Shown one piece after another: positions 9,276-18,397 of a DNA stretch of 64,000 nucleotides. The notes below the pieces were generated by a model. It was not told the DNA's origin and ran no database searches. It saw nothing but the letters and a program-made list of their open reading frames with translations. The stretch is from assembly GCF_030527965.1 (NCBI RefSeq), contig NZ_JAUMZU010000004.1, positions 1-64,000 on the forward strand. Reading direction: 5' to 3'. The stretch comes from Neisseria sp. Its GTDB lineage: Bacteria; Pseudomonadota; Gammaproteobacteria; Burkholderiales; Neisseriaceae. How positions within the stretch are numbered: the first letter of the stretch is position 1; each line of letters begins with the position of its first letter. The translations under genes and the position numbers were made by a program.

Positions 9276-11867
9276 ATGAGCAAACCCGCCGTTTCCCCCA
9301 TGATGCAGCAATACCTGTCGATAAAAGACCAACACCGCGACAAACTCGTGTTCTACCGCATGGGTGATTTTTACGAACTGTTTTTCGACGACGCCATCGA
9401 AGCCGCCAAACTGCTCGACATCACGCTGACCACACGCGGGCAAATGGCGGGAGAACCCATCAAAATGGCAGGCGTACCCTATCATGCCGCCGAACAATAC
9501 CTGGCGCGATTAGTCAAACTCGGCAAAAGCGTGGCCATTTGCGAACAAGTGGGCGAAGTGGGCGTCGGGAAAGGGCCGGTCGAGCGGAAAGTCGTGCGCA
9601 TCGTTACCCCCGGCACGCTAACCGATTCCGCTCTGCTAGAAGACAAAGAAACCAACCGCATCGCCGCCGTGTGCACCATTAAAAAACACATCGGCATCGC
9701 ATGGGCATCGCTGCAAAGCGGTGAATTCAAAACCAAGCTGACCAGCGCCGACAAACTCTCCGACGAGCTCGCCCGTCTGCAAGCCGCCGAAATCCTGCTG
9801 CCCGACTCGCCCAACGCCCCGCAAATCAACCTGCCGCAAGCCAACGTCACACGGCTGAACGACTGGCAGTTCGCCGCCGACAGCGGCTTCGACCTGCTTA
9901 CTGGCTATTTTGGCAGCCAAGACTTACTCGCTTTCGGCCTTAATCCGCAAGAGCACGCCGCCGCCATCGGCGCCGCCGGCGCCCTGCTCAACTACATCCG
10001 CCTGACCCAATCACAGCTGCCCCGCCATCTCGATAGCATCAGCCTCGAAACCGAACAACAATACATCGGCATGGATGCCGCCACACGCCGCAATCTGGAA
10101 ATCACCGCCACCTTAAGCGGTAAAAAAGCCCCCACTCTGTTTTCCGTGCTCGACCGCTGCGCCTGCCACATGGGCAGCCGCCTGCTCGCCTTATGGCTGC
10201 ACCATCCGCTGCGCAAGCGCGAGCATATCTTGCGGCGGCAAGAAGCCGTTGCCGCCCTGCAAAACCAATATGAAACCGTCCATGCCTGTCTGAAAAACAT
10301 TGCCGACATCGAGCGCATCGCCGCCCGTATCGCCGTCGGTTCGGCTCGCCCCCGCGATTTGAGCGGCCTGCGCGACAGCCTGTTTGCCTTAGCCGAAATC
10401 CGACTGCCCCAAAGCCCGTTGCTAGACATCTTGCAAGCCGTCTTCCCCGAAGGCGCAGCCATTGCCGAGCAATTGAAAGCCGCCGTTTTACCCGAACCCG
10501 CCGTATGGCTGCGCGACGGCGGCGTGATTAACTACGGCTTCAACGCCGAGCTCGACGAACTGCGCCACATCCAAACCCACGGCGATGAATTTCTGCTTGA
10601 GTTGGAAGCCCGCGAACGCGAACGCACCGGCCTCTCCACCCTCAAAGTCGAATTCAACCGCGTACACGGCTTTTACATCGAACTATCCAAAGTTCAGGCC
10701 GAACAAGCTCCTGCCGATTACCAGCGCCGCCAAACCCTCAAAAACGCCGAGCGCTTCATCACTCCGGAACTCAAAGCGTTTGAAGACAAAGTTTTAGCCG
10801 CCCAAGACAACGCCCTTGCGCTAGAAAAAAAGCTATACGACGAACTACTGCACAGCCTCCAATCCGAGCTTCCACTGCTGCAGAAAACCGCCAAAGCCGC
10901 AGCCTCACTCGATGTTTTATGCAGCTTCTCCGCACTGGCCGCCGAACAAAACTACCGCCGGCCCGAATTTACCGACTATCCCTGCATCGAAATTGAAAAC
11001 GGCCGCCATCCCGTTGTCGAACAACAGGTCGCCCGCTTCACCCCCAACCACACCCGCCTCGATAACAAACACCGCCTGATGCTGCTTACCGGCCCCAATA
11101 TGGGCGGCAAATCCACCTACATGCGCCAAGTCGCGCTGATTGTATTGCTCGCCCACACCGGCTGCTTCATCCCCGCCGAAGCAACAAAAATCGGCCCCAT
11201 CGACCAGATTTTCACCCGCATCGGCGCCTCTGACGACCTGGCCTCCAACCGCTCCACCTTCATGGTGGAAATGAGCGAAACCGCCTACATCCTACACCAC
11301 GCCACACCGCAATCACTGGTGTTGATGGATGAAGTCGGCCGCGGCACCTCCACTTTCGACGGCCTTGCCCTCGCCCAAGCCATCGCCGAACATCTGCTGC
11401 AAAAAAACCAATCCTTCAGCCTGTTTGCCACTCATTATTTCGAGCTCACCCGCCTACCGGAAACCCATGCTTCGGCCCTTAACATGCACCTTTCCGCACT
11501 GGAACAAGGGCAAGACATCGTTTTCCTGCACCATATCGAGCCCGGCCCCGCCAGCAAAAGCTACGGCATCGCCGTTGCCAAACTCGCCGGCCTGCCCGCA
11601 CGCGCCCTGAAAGCCGCCCAAAAGCAACTCGAACACCTCGAAAACCAAGCCGCCGCCAATCAGCCGCAAATGGATATCTTCACCCAATGCCTGTCTGAAA
11701 ACCACGAACCTGCACCCGAACCCGCCCAGAAAACCACCGCAGCGCCGCATCCCGCCTTGGCCGAGCTGCACGCACTCAACCCAGACGAACTCTCGCCGCG
11801 CGAAGCACTGGAATGGCTATACCGGCTCAAAAAACAAGAGCAAGAATATCAAAACCAGCAAGGCTAG
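9276..11867 (+). CDS. mutS: DNA mismatch repair protein MutS
   Basis: MutS recognises base mismatches and recruits MutL. The protein is 863 residues from the ATG at 9276; an in-frame GTG at 9267 is possible but gives only three extra residues. The N-terminal mismatch-reading loop is present (MGDFYELF near residue 30), then connector, lever and clamp domains, then the ABC-type ATPase with Walker A GPNMGGKS (606-613), the [12 protein letters not shown] signature and the ATHYFEL segment. A C-terminal tail with the helix-turn-helix follows. Two DUS copies lie inside the coding sequence (10283-10292 and 11689-11698), so the gene carries its own uptake tags. Confidence 0.97.
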   Translation: MSKPAVSPMMQQYLSIKDQHRDKLVFYRMGDFYELFFDDAIEAAKLLDITLTTRGQMAGEPIKMAGVPYHAAEQYLARLVKLGKSVAICEQVGEVGVGKGPVERKVVRIVTPGTLTDSALLEDKETNRIAAVCTIKKHIGIAWASLQSGEFKTKLTSADKLSDELARLQAAEILLPDSPNAPQINLPQANVTRLNDWQFAADSGFDLLTGYFGSQDLLAFGLNPQEHAAAIGAAGALLNYIRLTQSQLPRHLDSISLETEQQYIGMDAATRRNLEITATLSGKKAPTLFSVLDRCACHMGSRLLALWLHHPLRKREHILRRQEAVAALQNQYETVHACLKNIADIERIAARIAVGSARPRDLSGLRDSLFALAEIRLPQSPLLDILQAVFPEGAAIAEQLKAAVLPEPAVWLRDGGVINYGFNAELDELRHIQTHGDEFLLELEARERERTGLSTLKVEFNRVHGFYIELSKVQAEQAPADYQRRQTLKNAERFITPELKAFEDKVLAAQDNALALEKKLYDELLHSLQSELPLLQKTAKAAASLDVLCSFSALAAEQNYRRPEFTDYPCIEIENGRHPVVEQQVARFTPNHTRLDNKHRLMLLTGPNMGGKSTYMRQVALIVLLAHTGCFIPAEATKIGPIDQIFTRIGASDDLASNRSTFMVEMSETAYILHHATPQSLVLMDEVGRGTSTFDGLALAQAIAEHLLQKNQSFSLFATHYFELTRLPETHASALNMHLSALEQGQDIVFLHHIEPGPASKSYGIAVAKLAGLPARALKAAQKQLEHLENQAAANQPQMDIFTQCLSENHEPAPEPAQKTTAAPHPALAELHALNPDELSPREALEWLYRLKKQEQEYQNQQG

Positions 11868-11990
11868 GCCCTCTTATCTCCACAACCAAAACCGCTGCAG
11901 CACCAACACTTTCATGTGCGCCGGCGCTGGCCGTGTAAAACGGAATGTAGCCTAAAAACCAAATAGCTTTTGGCAAGATTGATAAAAGAT

Positions 11991-12030
11991 TCAGGGCCGT
12001 CGCGAATCAATTAATCCGCAACGGCCCTGA
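11991..12030. terminator. GC-rich inverted repeat between convergent mutS and phoA
   Basis: Perfect 10-bp arms TCAGGGCCGT / ACGGCCCTGA with a 20-base loop that can pair further (GCG/CGC). A reversed DUS with a T-run follows at about 12037-12055. The two together probably end transcription from both genes. Confidence 0.5.
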
Positions 12031-12063
12031 AGTGTTTTCAGACAGGCTTTTTTACCGAGCGCC

Positions 12064-13479
12064 TTATTTCAACCCCAACGCACGCTTGATGATAAAGTGC
12101 AAATCAGTCTGATCGAGCAAGCCGCTCACATTAGCCGCCTGAGGGCCGTATGCCGCGATACGCACCTGCACACCGGTATGCGTCATGCTGGCGTGATCAT
12201 CTTGCGGATCTGCCGTCGCATAACCGATATACATCACGCTGCCGTCTTTAGTGCGCAGCTTCTGGGTAAGGCCGGGCGAGCGGGTATTGTTAGGCAATAT
12301 CTGGCTCGTATGCGCATGATCGGCAGTAACAATAACCAGCGTATTTTTATCTTTCTCGGCAAACTTCAAAGCCGCCTGCACCGCTTCGTCTAAATCCACC
12401 GTTTCGCCGATTTGACCGCAAGGATTGGCAGCATGGTCTTGCTTATCAATTGCCGCACCTTCCACCTGCAAAAAGAAGCCTTTCTTACGCGTTTTCAAAA
12501 CATCAATCGCTTTTTTCGTCATCTCCGCCAGCGTAGGCACGGATGCATTGCGATCCGGATTGTCGCGGCATTCAATAACAGGCTCTTCCTCCGCATAACC
12601 TTTAATCTTGGCTCGTGGGCCAAACCAACGCACAGGCATATTGCCGGAAGCAAACAAGCCCAATACTGGCGCTTTCTGGTTGGCCGATTTAACCGCCGCC
12701 AGCTCCTGCGCATTGGTTACAATCACAAAACCCCGCTCGCGCGCTTGCTCCAACAAAGTTTTCCCCGCCCAACGGCCTGCTTTGGCCGTTTCATTAAAAC
12801 TCTTGGCGCCGCCGCCGAGTGAAATATCAGGCCGGTTATCAAGCAACTGCTCGGTAATCGAACCCAAACCGCCGTTTTCCAGAGCAGAGGTTGGGCATTC
12901 TTTGCTGGTTATATTCGGCGCATGGCATTTACGATGAGTAACGTGGGCGATTTGCGCGGCAGGCGTTGCGTCTTGCAGCTCGGCCGTAGAAATATTGCCG
13001 GTCGCCAACCCCGCGGCCTTGGCCTGCTCCAACAACGTAGGCTGCGGCTTACCGTTCACATCCACGCCGATGGCGCTGTTATACGTTTTCACACCGGAAG
13101 ACCAAGCCGTGGCCGAAGCAGCCGAATCGGTAACATAATTAGGCTTTTTACTGTCTTTATGAATCGAATAGTGGGTATAAGAGCCCGTAATCGGCAACGC
13201 ATCCAAACCCTTAAAATAACCGCCCGCCCCTTCATGGTAATTGCGCGCAGCGGTCATTTCAGAATAACCCATGCCGTCGCCAATCAACAAAATCACATTT
13301 TTCGGGTGCTTCTGAATCAAATTTCCACGAATCAACGGCGTCTGATCCCCCTTAATCCTTACCGCCCCGCCAACCGCACTCACATCCCCTCCCTTGGCTG
13401 CACGCTCCAGCGGCGCTGCATAAACAGCAGGCATCATTAATAAAAGAGAAGCATAAATCACTAAGTTTTTATTTGTCAT
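12064..13479 (-). CDS. phoA: Periplasmic alkaline phosphatase PhoA
   Basis: A secreted phosphomonoesterase that frees inorganic phosphate in the periplasm. It is 471 residues from the ATG at 13479; a GTG just before it is also in frame. The signal peptide runs to about residue 21 (cut after VYA). The metal-binding GDGMG segment (68-72), the nucleophile Ser119 in DSAASATAW and the TADHAHTSQ metal-binding segment are all visible. Several cysteines (HRKCHAP, KECPT, IECRDNP, NPCGQ) suit disulphides in the periplasm. The gene is alone, leftward and convergent with mutS. I see no clear Pho box in the 114 bases upstream. Confidence 0.93.
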   Translation of the reverse strand: MTNKNLVIYASLLLMMPAVYAAPLERAAKGGDVSAVGGAVRIKGDQTPLIRGNLIQKHPKNVILLIGDGMGYSEMTAARNYHEGAGGYFKGLDALPITGSYTHYSIHKDSKKPNYVTDSAASATAWSSGVKTYNSAIGVDVNGKPQPTLLEQAKAAGLATGNISTAELQDATPAAQIAHVTHRKCHAPNITSKECPTSALENGGLGSITEQLLDNRPDISLGGGAKSFNETAKAGRWAGKTLLEQARERGFVIVTNAQELAAVKSANQKAPVLGLFASGNMPVRWFGPRAKIKGYAEEEPVIECRDNPDRNASVPTLAEMTKKAIDVLKTRKKGFFLQVEGAAIDKQDHAANPCGQIGETVDLDEAVQAALKFAEKDKNTLVIVTADHAHTSQILPNNTRSPGLTQKLRTKDGSVMYIGYATADPQDDHASMTHTGVQVRIAAYGPQAANVSGLLDQTDLHFIIKRALGLK

Positions 13480-13593
13480 CACTCAAAATCACTTATTAAA
13501 AATCAACATAATTAAACTTTATTAGAAAGGCTTATTTGAAAAAGTTTCAAACCATTTAATTTGTTTAGCATAATTTAAATGGTTGACAAAACG

Positions 13594-13633
13594 AAAAGGC
13601 TGTCTGAAATTAATACTTTTCAGACAGCCTTTT
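13594..13633 (-). terminator. Terminator of the three-lipoprotein operon
   Basis: Arms AAAAGGCTGTCTGAAA and complement, 16 bp perfect, with an 8-base loop and T-run. It is a DUS variant (GGCTGTCTGAA) in which both arms carry the same change, so the stem stays intact. Confidence 0.7.
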
Positions 13634-13646
13634 TGAATTGACCCGT

Positions 13647-14315
13647 TTATTTTCCAGGTTGGGTTTCGTAATGCGGAGAGTGCGGGCCAAACATGAGGCT
13701 TCGCGGGTATGCCGCCCAAAGCAGGCGGGTGCCTGTGACTTGTGCATAGTCAAACGCTTTGTCGCTTACCGAACCTGCAATTTGCTGCACAACTGCGGTA
13801 ATCAGCATGCCTAGCAAGCCTTGGTTGCCGTTTTGTTGCTCCGTGCTGGAAGCTGAAGCGGAACCGCTCCATAATTCTTTGCCTGTTCTGCCGTCAACCA
13901 ATCTGGCCTCGGCGCTAACACGGGTATCGCTCTGGAGAATTTGATAGCTGGTGCCGTATTGTTTAACGGTAATAAACAGCACCGCATCCGCACCGAAAAT
14001 CTCTTCCAGTTTTTTCAGGCTGACTTCCTGAATGTCGTGAGGATTGTTTAAGCCGTTTTGCTTAAACGTTTCTTTAACCACGGCAACCGGAAAAACATAA
14101 TAGCCGGATTCGGCCAACGGGCGGGTGGCCGAAGCCATCATGCCTGCGCTTGCTTTGACATCGGGCGTTTCGTTAAGCGGCGGCAAAACCAAAATAGACT
14201 TGGGTTTGCTTTCTTTAAAGGCGGTATAGTCGTAAGGTTGCGGCGGAGTCACTGCGCAGGCGGAAAGTATCAATGCGGAAGCCAAAAGCGCCAGCCTTGT
14301 TTTCATGCGGTTCAT
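13647..14315 (-). CDS. DUF799 lipoprotein, GNA1162 family
   Basis: A 222-residue lipoprotein with lipobox LSAC (Cys20). It matches the DUF799 family, whose meningococcal member GNA1162 (NMB1162) has been studied as a surface antigen. The mixed alpha/beta body contains the ILVLPPLNET strand that this family shares in general shape with periplasmic assembly proteins such as TolB and CsgG. The start overlaps the stop of the DUF4810 gene by four bases (ATGA), so translation is coupled. A second ATG at 14306 is possible. The molecular role is unknown; the fixed partner genes suggest an envelope complex. Confidence 0.88.
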   Translation of the reverse strand: MNRMKTRLALLASALILSACAVTPPQPYDYTAFKESKPKSILVLPPLNETPDVKASAGMMASATRPLAESGYYVFPVAVVKETFKQNGLNNPHDIQEVSLKKLEEIFGADAVLFITVKQYGTSYQILQSDTRVSAEARLVDGRTGKELWSGSASASSTEQQNGNQGLLGMLITAVVQQIAGSVSDKAFDYAQVTGTRLLWAAYPRSLMFGPHSPHYETQPGK

Positions 14316-14677
14316 TTTTTATCTTCCTGTTTGTTTTTTAATAGAAAATCCATAAAAACACTAGACTCAGGAAATAGCTTTTTTTCGGCTTCAAATTGCT
14401 CGGCAGCTTGTTGGTTTTGCCCGGCATCACTCAATAACAATCCCATATGGGCATGTGCACCCGGCGCAACGGTTTTGTGCTCGCTTTCTGCTTTTCGGAA
14501 ATATTTTTCCATATTGCTGATTTGTTCGCCCAAAGGTTTACCATCGTCTTTCAGGCGCTCGTAAACATCGGCATTGTTATTTCCCCAGTAATAAAGCGTT
14601 TCCTGCGGCGTTGTACAGGCAGACAGAGCCAACAACCCGGCGGCAAAAAAGCCGCTTTTCATCATCATTTTTTTCAT
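14312..14677 (-). CDS. DUF4810 small lipoprotein
   Basis: 121 residues from the ATG at 14677, with lipobox LSAC (Cys21) after a short signal. The body has the YYWGNNNADVYERLKD start typical of DUF4810 and then helices that resemble a tetratricopeptide pair (residues 50-100). The open frame begins earlier at 14710, but that start would place 11 polar residues before the signal, so the internal ATG is better. It is the middle gene of three, 14 bases after the CsgG-like gene and overlapping the DUF799 gene. Confidence 0.85.
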   Translation of the reverse strand: MKKMMMKSGFFAAGLLALSACTTPQETLYYWGNNNADVYERLKDDGKPLGEQISNMEKYFRKAESEHKTVAPGAHAHMGLLLSDAGQNQQAAEQFEAEKKLFPESSVFMDFLLKNKQEDKK

Positions 14678-14691
14678 TTTCAGACAACCTT

Positions 14692-15357
14692 TTAATGTGA
14701 AGGTGTCCATGCACCGCTTTCGATGCCTTTAACCAGATTATTTACGGCTTCACGGATGGCTAAATCCAGCACTTTTCCGTTTAAAGTCGCATCATAACCG
14801 GCCGTGCCCCCAAACCCGACAACCTCGCGGTTAGACAAGGAATATTCGCCTGCACCCTGTGCGGAATAAACGATTTCGGAAGTGCGCACGTTAACCACGT
14901 TCAACGCCACTTTGGCATAGGCAATCTGCGATTTGCCGCGGCCCAAAATGCCGAAAAGCTGCTGGTCGCCGACATCTTTACGGCCGAATTCGGTTACATC
15001 ACCGGTAATGACGTAATCCGCCCCTTTCAATGCCTGAGCCTTGCCGCTGATGCCAGCTTCTTGCTTCAGGGCGCTCAATTGGGTGCGGTTTAATACATTG
15101 AATCGGTTGGTTTGCTGCAGATGGGTAACCAAGATGGTTTTTGCTTGGCTGCCCAAACGGTCTTCTCCATCGGAGAAGGCGCCGCGTTGGAAGGCCGAGC
15201 GGTTATCGAAGCTGCCAACCGAAATCGGCGCACGTACGCCATGATACGGTGTGTTGTAACTTTCAACTTTAGCCACTTCGATTTGATGAGAAGATTCGGT
15301 TGCACAGCCTGCCGCTAACACAGAGACTGCCGCGGCCAAAAGAATTTTACGATACAT
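14692..15357 (-). CDS. CsgG/HfaB-like outer-membrane lipoprotein
   Basis: A 221-residue lipoprotein (lipobox LAAGC, Cys18) with the CsgG/HfaB domain: the VGSFDNRS strand, a LVTHLQQTNRFNVLNRTQL segment and the ADYVITGDVTEFG strand. CsgG proper forms a nonameric secretion pore for curli subunits; this protein is shorter, and no csgA or csgB homologue is nearby. It is the first gene of a CsgG-DUF4810-DUF799 operon found in meningococcus (NMB1164-1162) and in many other proteobacteria. I infer an envelope assembly or transport role without a known substrate. Confidence 0.88.
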   Translation of the reverse strand: MYRKILLAAAVSVLAAGCATESSHQIEVAKVESYNTPYHGVRAPISVGSFDNRSAFQRGAFSDGEDRLGSQAKTILVTHLQQTNRFNVLNRTQLSALKQEAGISGKAQALKGADYVITGDVTEFGRKDVGDQQLFGILGRGKSQIAYAKVALNVVNVRTSEIVYSAQGAGEYSLSNREVVGFGGTAGYDATLNGKVLDLAIREAVNNLVKGIESGAWTPSH

Positions 15358-15560
15358 GATTTAACCCCCTTTTAATGATGTTCATATTCTACAATATGCT
15401 GCTTGGTTTCGAGCAACTGCGAATAAGTTTTATGATTGCATTGCATTATTTTGAAGATAAAATTACAACACACTACATTAAATTATGATATTTAGCTAAA
15501 CAACATTAGCATGTTGACGGTTAAATCTACTGCTTTAAGCAAACTTCTTTAAACAATAAA

Positions 15561-15598
15561 CAAAAGCCTGTCTGAAAACCGTTTCAGACAGGCTTTTG
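15561..15598 (-). terminator. DUS-pair terminator of the amidase-like gene
   Basis: 17-bp perfect arms (CAAAAGCCTGTCTGAAA and complement) with a four-base loop, 33 bases after the amidase-like stop codon. Confidence 0.75.
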
Positions 15599-15630
15599 AT
15601 AATCCGTTTGCTGCAATCGACGTTTTTATC

Positions 15631-16998
15631 CTAAAACCGTATTCGATTTAAGGGTTTGTCTTCCGTTAAGAGGCGGGCAAATATTCTGCCGGCAAACAAA
15701 ACGGTTTCATCGTAGCCCGCAGGTGCCGACAATAACAACGCGGCAGGCAAGCCGTTGCGGTTAAGGCCTGCGGGAATGGTCAAGCCGGGTAAATCAAGAA
15801 AGCTGCCGATCAAGGTGTTCCGCTGAATCCTTTTATTGGCAGTATTAAAAAAAGCGGTGTCGCTCTCTAATAAACGGATGGGCGGTGCGTCGATAGCGGT
15901 TGTAGGCATCAGAAGTAATGCACCTTCTAATTCTTCAAACAATTTTTTTTGCAAGGATACACGCCAACTGAGCAGGCGGGGAAAGTTTTTCAAAGGCAGC
16001 GATTCTCCGGCTTGCAGGCGTTGACTAATACGCTTGTCCATCATATCGGCTTGTGACAGGCTGTTTTGGTGCAGCTGCCACGCTTCGAAATGGGTAAAAG
16101 AACCGTATTCTTTGAATAGGGTTTCCAATATATCCAAGCTGCTTAACGGTTTGCGGATAATCTCGATACCGGCCTTTTCTAAAGTAAGCAGGCTTTGCTC
16201 GAATATCTGCTGAATTTGCACCCCGACTTCTTCGCTGAACATGCCTTCCGGCACAACAACTTTTAAATGACGGCTCGATTCTTTTTCTACATCAATGGCA
16301 AACGCTTTCATCACGGCACATAGGTCGTTTACGGTATGCGCCAGTGCTCCGATACTGTCTAAAGTGGGCGAAAGCGACCACAAACCGATACGGGAAATCC
16401 TTGAAGCGGTCGGCTTGAACCCCGCCAATCCGTTAACAGCAGCAGAAATACGAACGGCGCCCGACGTGTCGGCGGCCATAGCATAAGGAACGATGCCGGC
16501 AGCCACAGAAATGGCGGCGCCGCAGCAAGCGCCGCCGGGCGCTAACGGCTCAAGCTGCGGCCATACATTCTGCGGGGTGCCGAAATGCGGATTCAAGCCC
16601 AAACTGGAAAGGCCGAATTCTGCAAGATTGGTACGGCCAATCGAAACCGCTCCCGCTTCTTCAAGCAAGGAAACGGCAACGGCATCCTGCGTTTTAGGTG
16701 CATCTTGCGCGGTGGTCAGGCTGCCTGCGCGCGTTACTTCATCGGTTTGGTCGAATAAATCTTGCCAAGACATCGGCACGCCGTCCAAAACACCCAAGCG
16801 CGCGCCCATATTGATACGCGCGGCGGCTTCATGCGCCGCCTGCAACGCACGCATTTCCGTCAAACGGCTGAAAACATGAGCATGGGAAAGCTCGCGGGCA
16901 CGCTGCAAACACATTTCCAACAAGGAAACCGGATTAACAACGCCCGAAGCAAACGCCGAATTGACGGATGCGATGGTAGCGACGGGCGGCAAACTCAT
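15631..16998 (-). CDS. Amidase-signature-fold protein lacking the Lys-Ser-Ser triad
   Basis: 455 residues, full length for the amidase signature family (GatA, AtzE and relatives), with no stop or frameshift. The signature architecture is easy to follow, but all three catalytic positions are changed. The lysine of the G-[VI]-P-x-x-x-K-D motif is Gln79 (GVPMSWQD). The cis-serine of GGSSGG is Ala157 (GGACCG). The nucleophile serine of DTGGSIR is Ala181 (DTSGAVR), exactly 24 residues after position 157 as in fatty-acid amide hydrolase. The fold core and the downstream GFKPT segment are kept. It is probably a non-catalytic family member of unknown function. It stands alone with its own terminator. 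Confidence 0.85.
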   Translation of the reverse strand: MSLPPVATIASVNSAFASGVVNPVSLLEMCLQRARELSHAHVFSRLTEMRALQAAHEAAARINMGARLGVLDGVPMSWQDLFDQTDEVTRAGSLTTAQDAPKTQDAVAVSLLEEAGAVSIGRTNLAEFGLSSLGLNPHFGTPQNVWPQLEPLAPGGACCGAAISVAAGIVPYAMAADTSGAVRISAAVNGLAGFKPTASRISRIGLWSLSPTLDSIGALAHTVNDLCAVMKAFAIDVEKESSRHLKVVVPEGMFSEEVGVQIQQIFEQSLLTLEKAGIEIIRKPLSSLDILETLFKEYGSFTHFEAWQLHQNSLSQADMMDKRISQRLQAGESLPLKNFPRLLSWRVSLQKKLFEELEGALLLMPTTAIDAPPIRLLESDTAFFNTANKRIQRNTLIGSFLDLPGLTIPAGLNRNGLPAALLLSAPAGYDETVLFAGRIFARLLTEDKPLNRIRF

Positions 16999-17125
16999 AA
17001 GGGTTCCTTGTTGTTACAAACTGCAAAAGGCCAATAATGGAGTATTTGTTTTGGGTATTGGGCGGTTTTGAATGGAAAGCGATTTTTTAAGGCTCAATGG
17101 CCTAGCTATTTGAATTGAAATGATT

Positions 17126-17158
17126 ATGCCTGTCTGAAAACCGTTTTCAGACAGGCAT
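17126..17158. repeat. DUS inverted pair upstream of the flavoprotein gene
   Basis: 15-bp arms ATGCCTGTCTGAAAA and complement with a three-base loop, lying between the divergent amidase-like and flavoprotein genes. It is not in a terminator position for either. Confidence 0.6.
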
Positions 17159-17233
17159 TGGTTTAACGGCTTTACTTCTTTATAATGCAACAAACGGCTG
17201 GTTCTTTTCTATAAAAACAAAAAGGAGAAGCTT

Positions 17234-18286
17234 ATGTTTTCAAATACTTACCTTAAAAACTTAGGCGCGCGCCTGCCGATTGTACAGGCGCCGATGGCCG
17301 GAGTGCAAAATTCGGCACTGGCTATCGCGGTATGCCGTTCGGGCGGGGTTGGCTCGCTGCCGGCAGCCATGCTGACGCCGGAAAAATTGGCACAAGAAAT
17401 GGCGGCATTACGCGATACAGCTGCCGGAAAACCTTATAACGTTAATTTTTTCGCCCATCAGAACCCAACCGTTACAGAAACTCAAAAAGCGGCCTGGCTG
17501 GCCGTTTTACAACCTTATTTCAACGAATTCGGCCTCAGCCAAGCGGATATTCCGGCGGGCGCCTCGCGCAATCCGTTTGACGAAACGGCCTTGGCTGCAG
17601 TGGAAACCTACCGCCCGCCCATCGTCAGCTTTCATTTCGGGCTGCCGGAAAAACATTTACTCCGTGCCGTAAAAGCCACCGGCGCGCAAATATGGTCAAG
17701 CGCAACCACCGTTGAAGAAGCGCGCTGGCTTGAAGCAAACGGGGCGGATGCCGTTATCGCGCAGGGCTGGGAAGCGGGCGGGCATCGCGGCTGGTTTCTT
17801 GATGCCAAGATTGAGAGGCAATCCGGTTTGTTTGCCTTATTACCTAATATCATAGCTGCCGTTAAATTGCCCGTTATTGCTGCCGGCGGCATTTCAGATG
17901 CGGCCACCGTGCGTGCCGCAATGGCTTTGGGCGCTGCAGCGGTGCAAGCGGGCACAGCGTTTTTACTGGCCGACGAAGCCGCCACCTCCGCAGCCCACCG
18001 TGCCGCATTACAACAAGAAAAAGCGGCGCACACGCTGGTAACCAATCTATTCAGCGGCGGCGCGGCGCGCGGCATTGCCAACCGTTACATCCTCGAAGCC
18101 GGGCCGATTAATGAAGCTGCGCTGCCTTTCCCGCTGGCCGGTGCCGCTTCCGGTTTGCTCAAAGCCACAGCCGAAAAAGCGGGCATCTTTGAGTTTTCTT
18201 CTTTCTGGGCCGGCCAAAATGCGCGGCTGGCTGGAGCCGGCAGCGCCGCCGAAATCGTTCAAAGGCTGGCAGAAGGTTTTCATTAA
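17234..18286 (+). CDS. Nitronate monooxygenase-type FMN oxidoreductase
   Basis: A 350-residue TIM-barrel flavoprotein of the 2-nitropropane dioxygenase / nitronate monooxygenase family, which oxidises nitronates or acts as an NAD(P)H:quinone-type reductase. I see the N-terminal QAPMAG strand (18-23), the PYNVNFF motif (67-73), the catalytic His184 in GWEAGGHRG (class I pattern) and the AAGGIS phosphate-binding turn. An AAAGGAGAAG ribosome site precedes the ATG. The physiological substrate cannot be told from sequence. The gene stands alone. Confidence 0.9.
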   Translation: MFSNTYLKNLGARLPIVQAPMAGVQNSALAIAVCRSGGVGSLPAAMLTPEKLAQEMAALRDTAAGKPYNVNFFAHQNPTVTETQKAAWLAVLQPYFNEFGLSQADIPAGASRNPFDETALAAVETYRPPIVSFHFGLPEKHLLRAVKATGAQIWSSATTVEEARWLEANGADAVIAQGWEAGGHRGWFLDAKIERQSGLFALLPNIIAAVKLPVIAAGGISDAATVRAAMALGAAAVQAGTAFLLADEAATSAAHRAALQQEKAAHTLVTNLFSGGAARGIANRYILEAGPINEAALPFPLAGAASGLLKATAEKAGIFEFSSFWAGQNARLAGAGSAAEIVQRLAEGFH

Positions 18287-18315
18287 AGCTGAATCCCTTT
18301 TTCAACTTGAAAAAC

Positions 18316-18347
18316 AATGCCTGTCTGAACTTTTTCAGACAGGCATT
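18316..18347. terminator. DUS-pair terminator between convergent flavoprotein and ggt genes
   Basis: 14-bp arms AATGCCTGTCTGAA and complement with a four-base loop. It sits in the 111-base convergent spacer and can serve both genes. Confidence 0.7.
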
Positions 18348-18397
18348 TTCCAAACAAAGATACTTTCGTTTCAATACGTTTTTTACTCAGGCGAAAA

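Noticed and set aside
12922..13440. 172-codon rightward open frame
   Set aside because: It is the antisense shadow of phoA, arginine-rich and without motifs.
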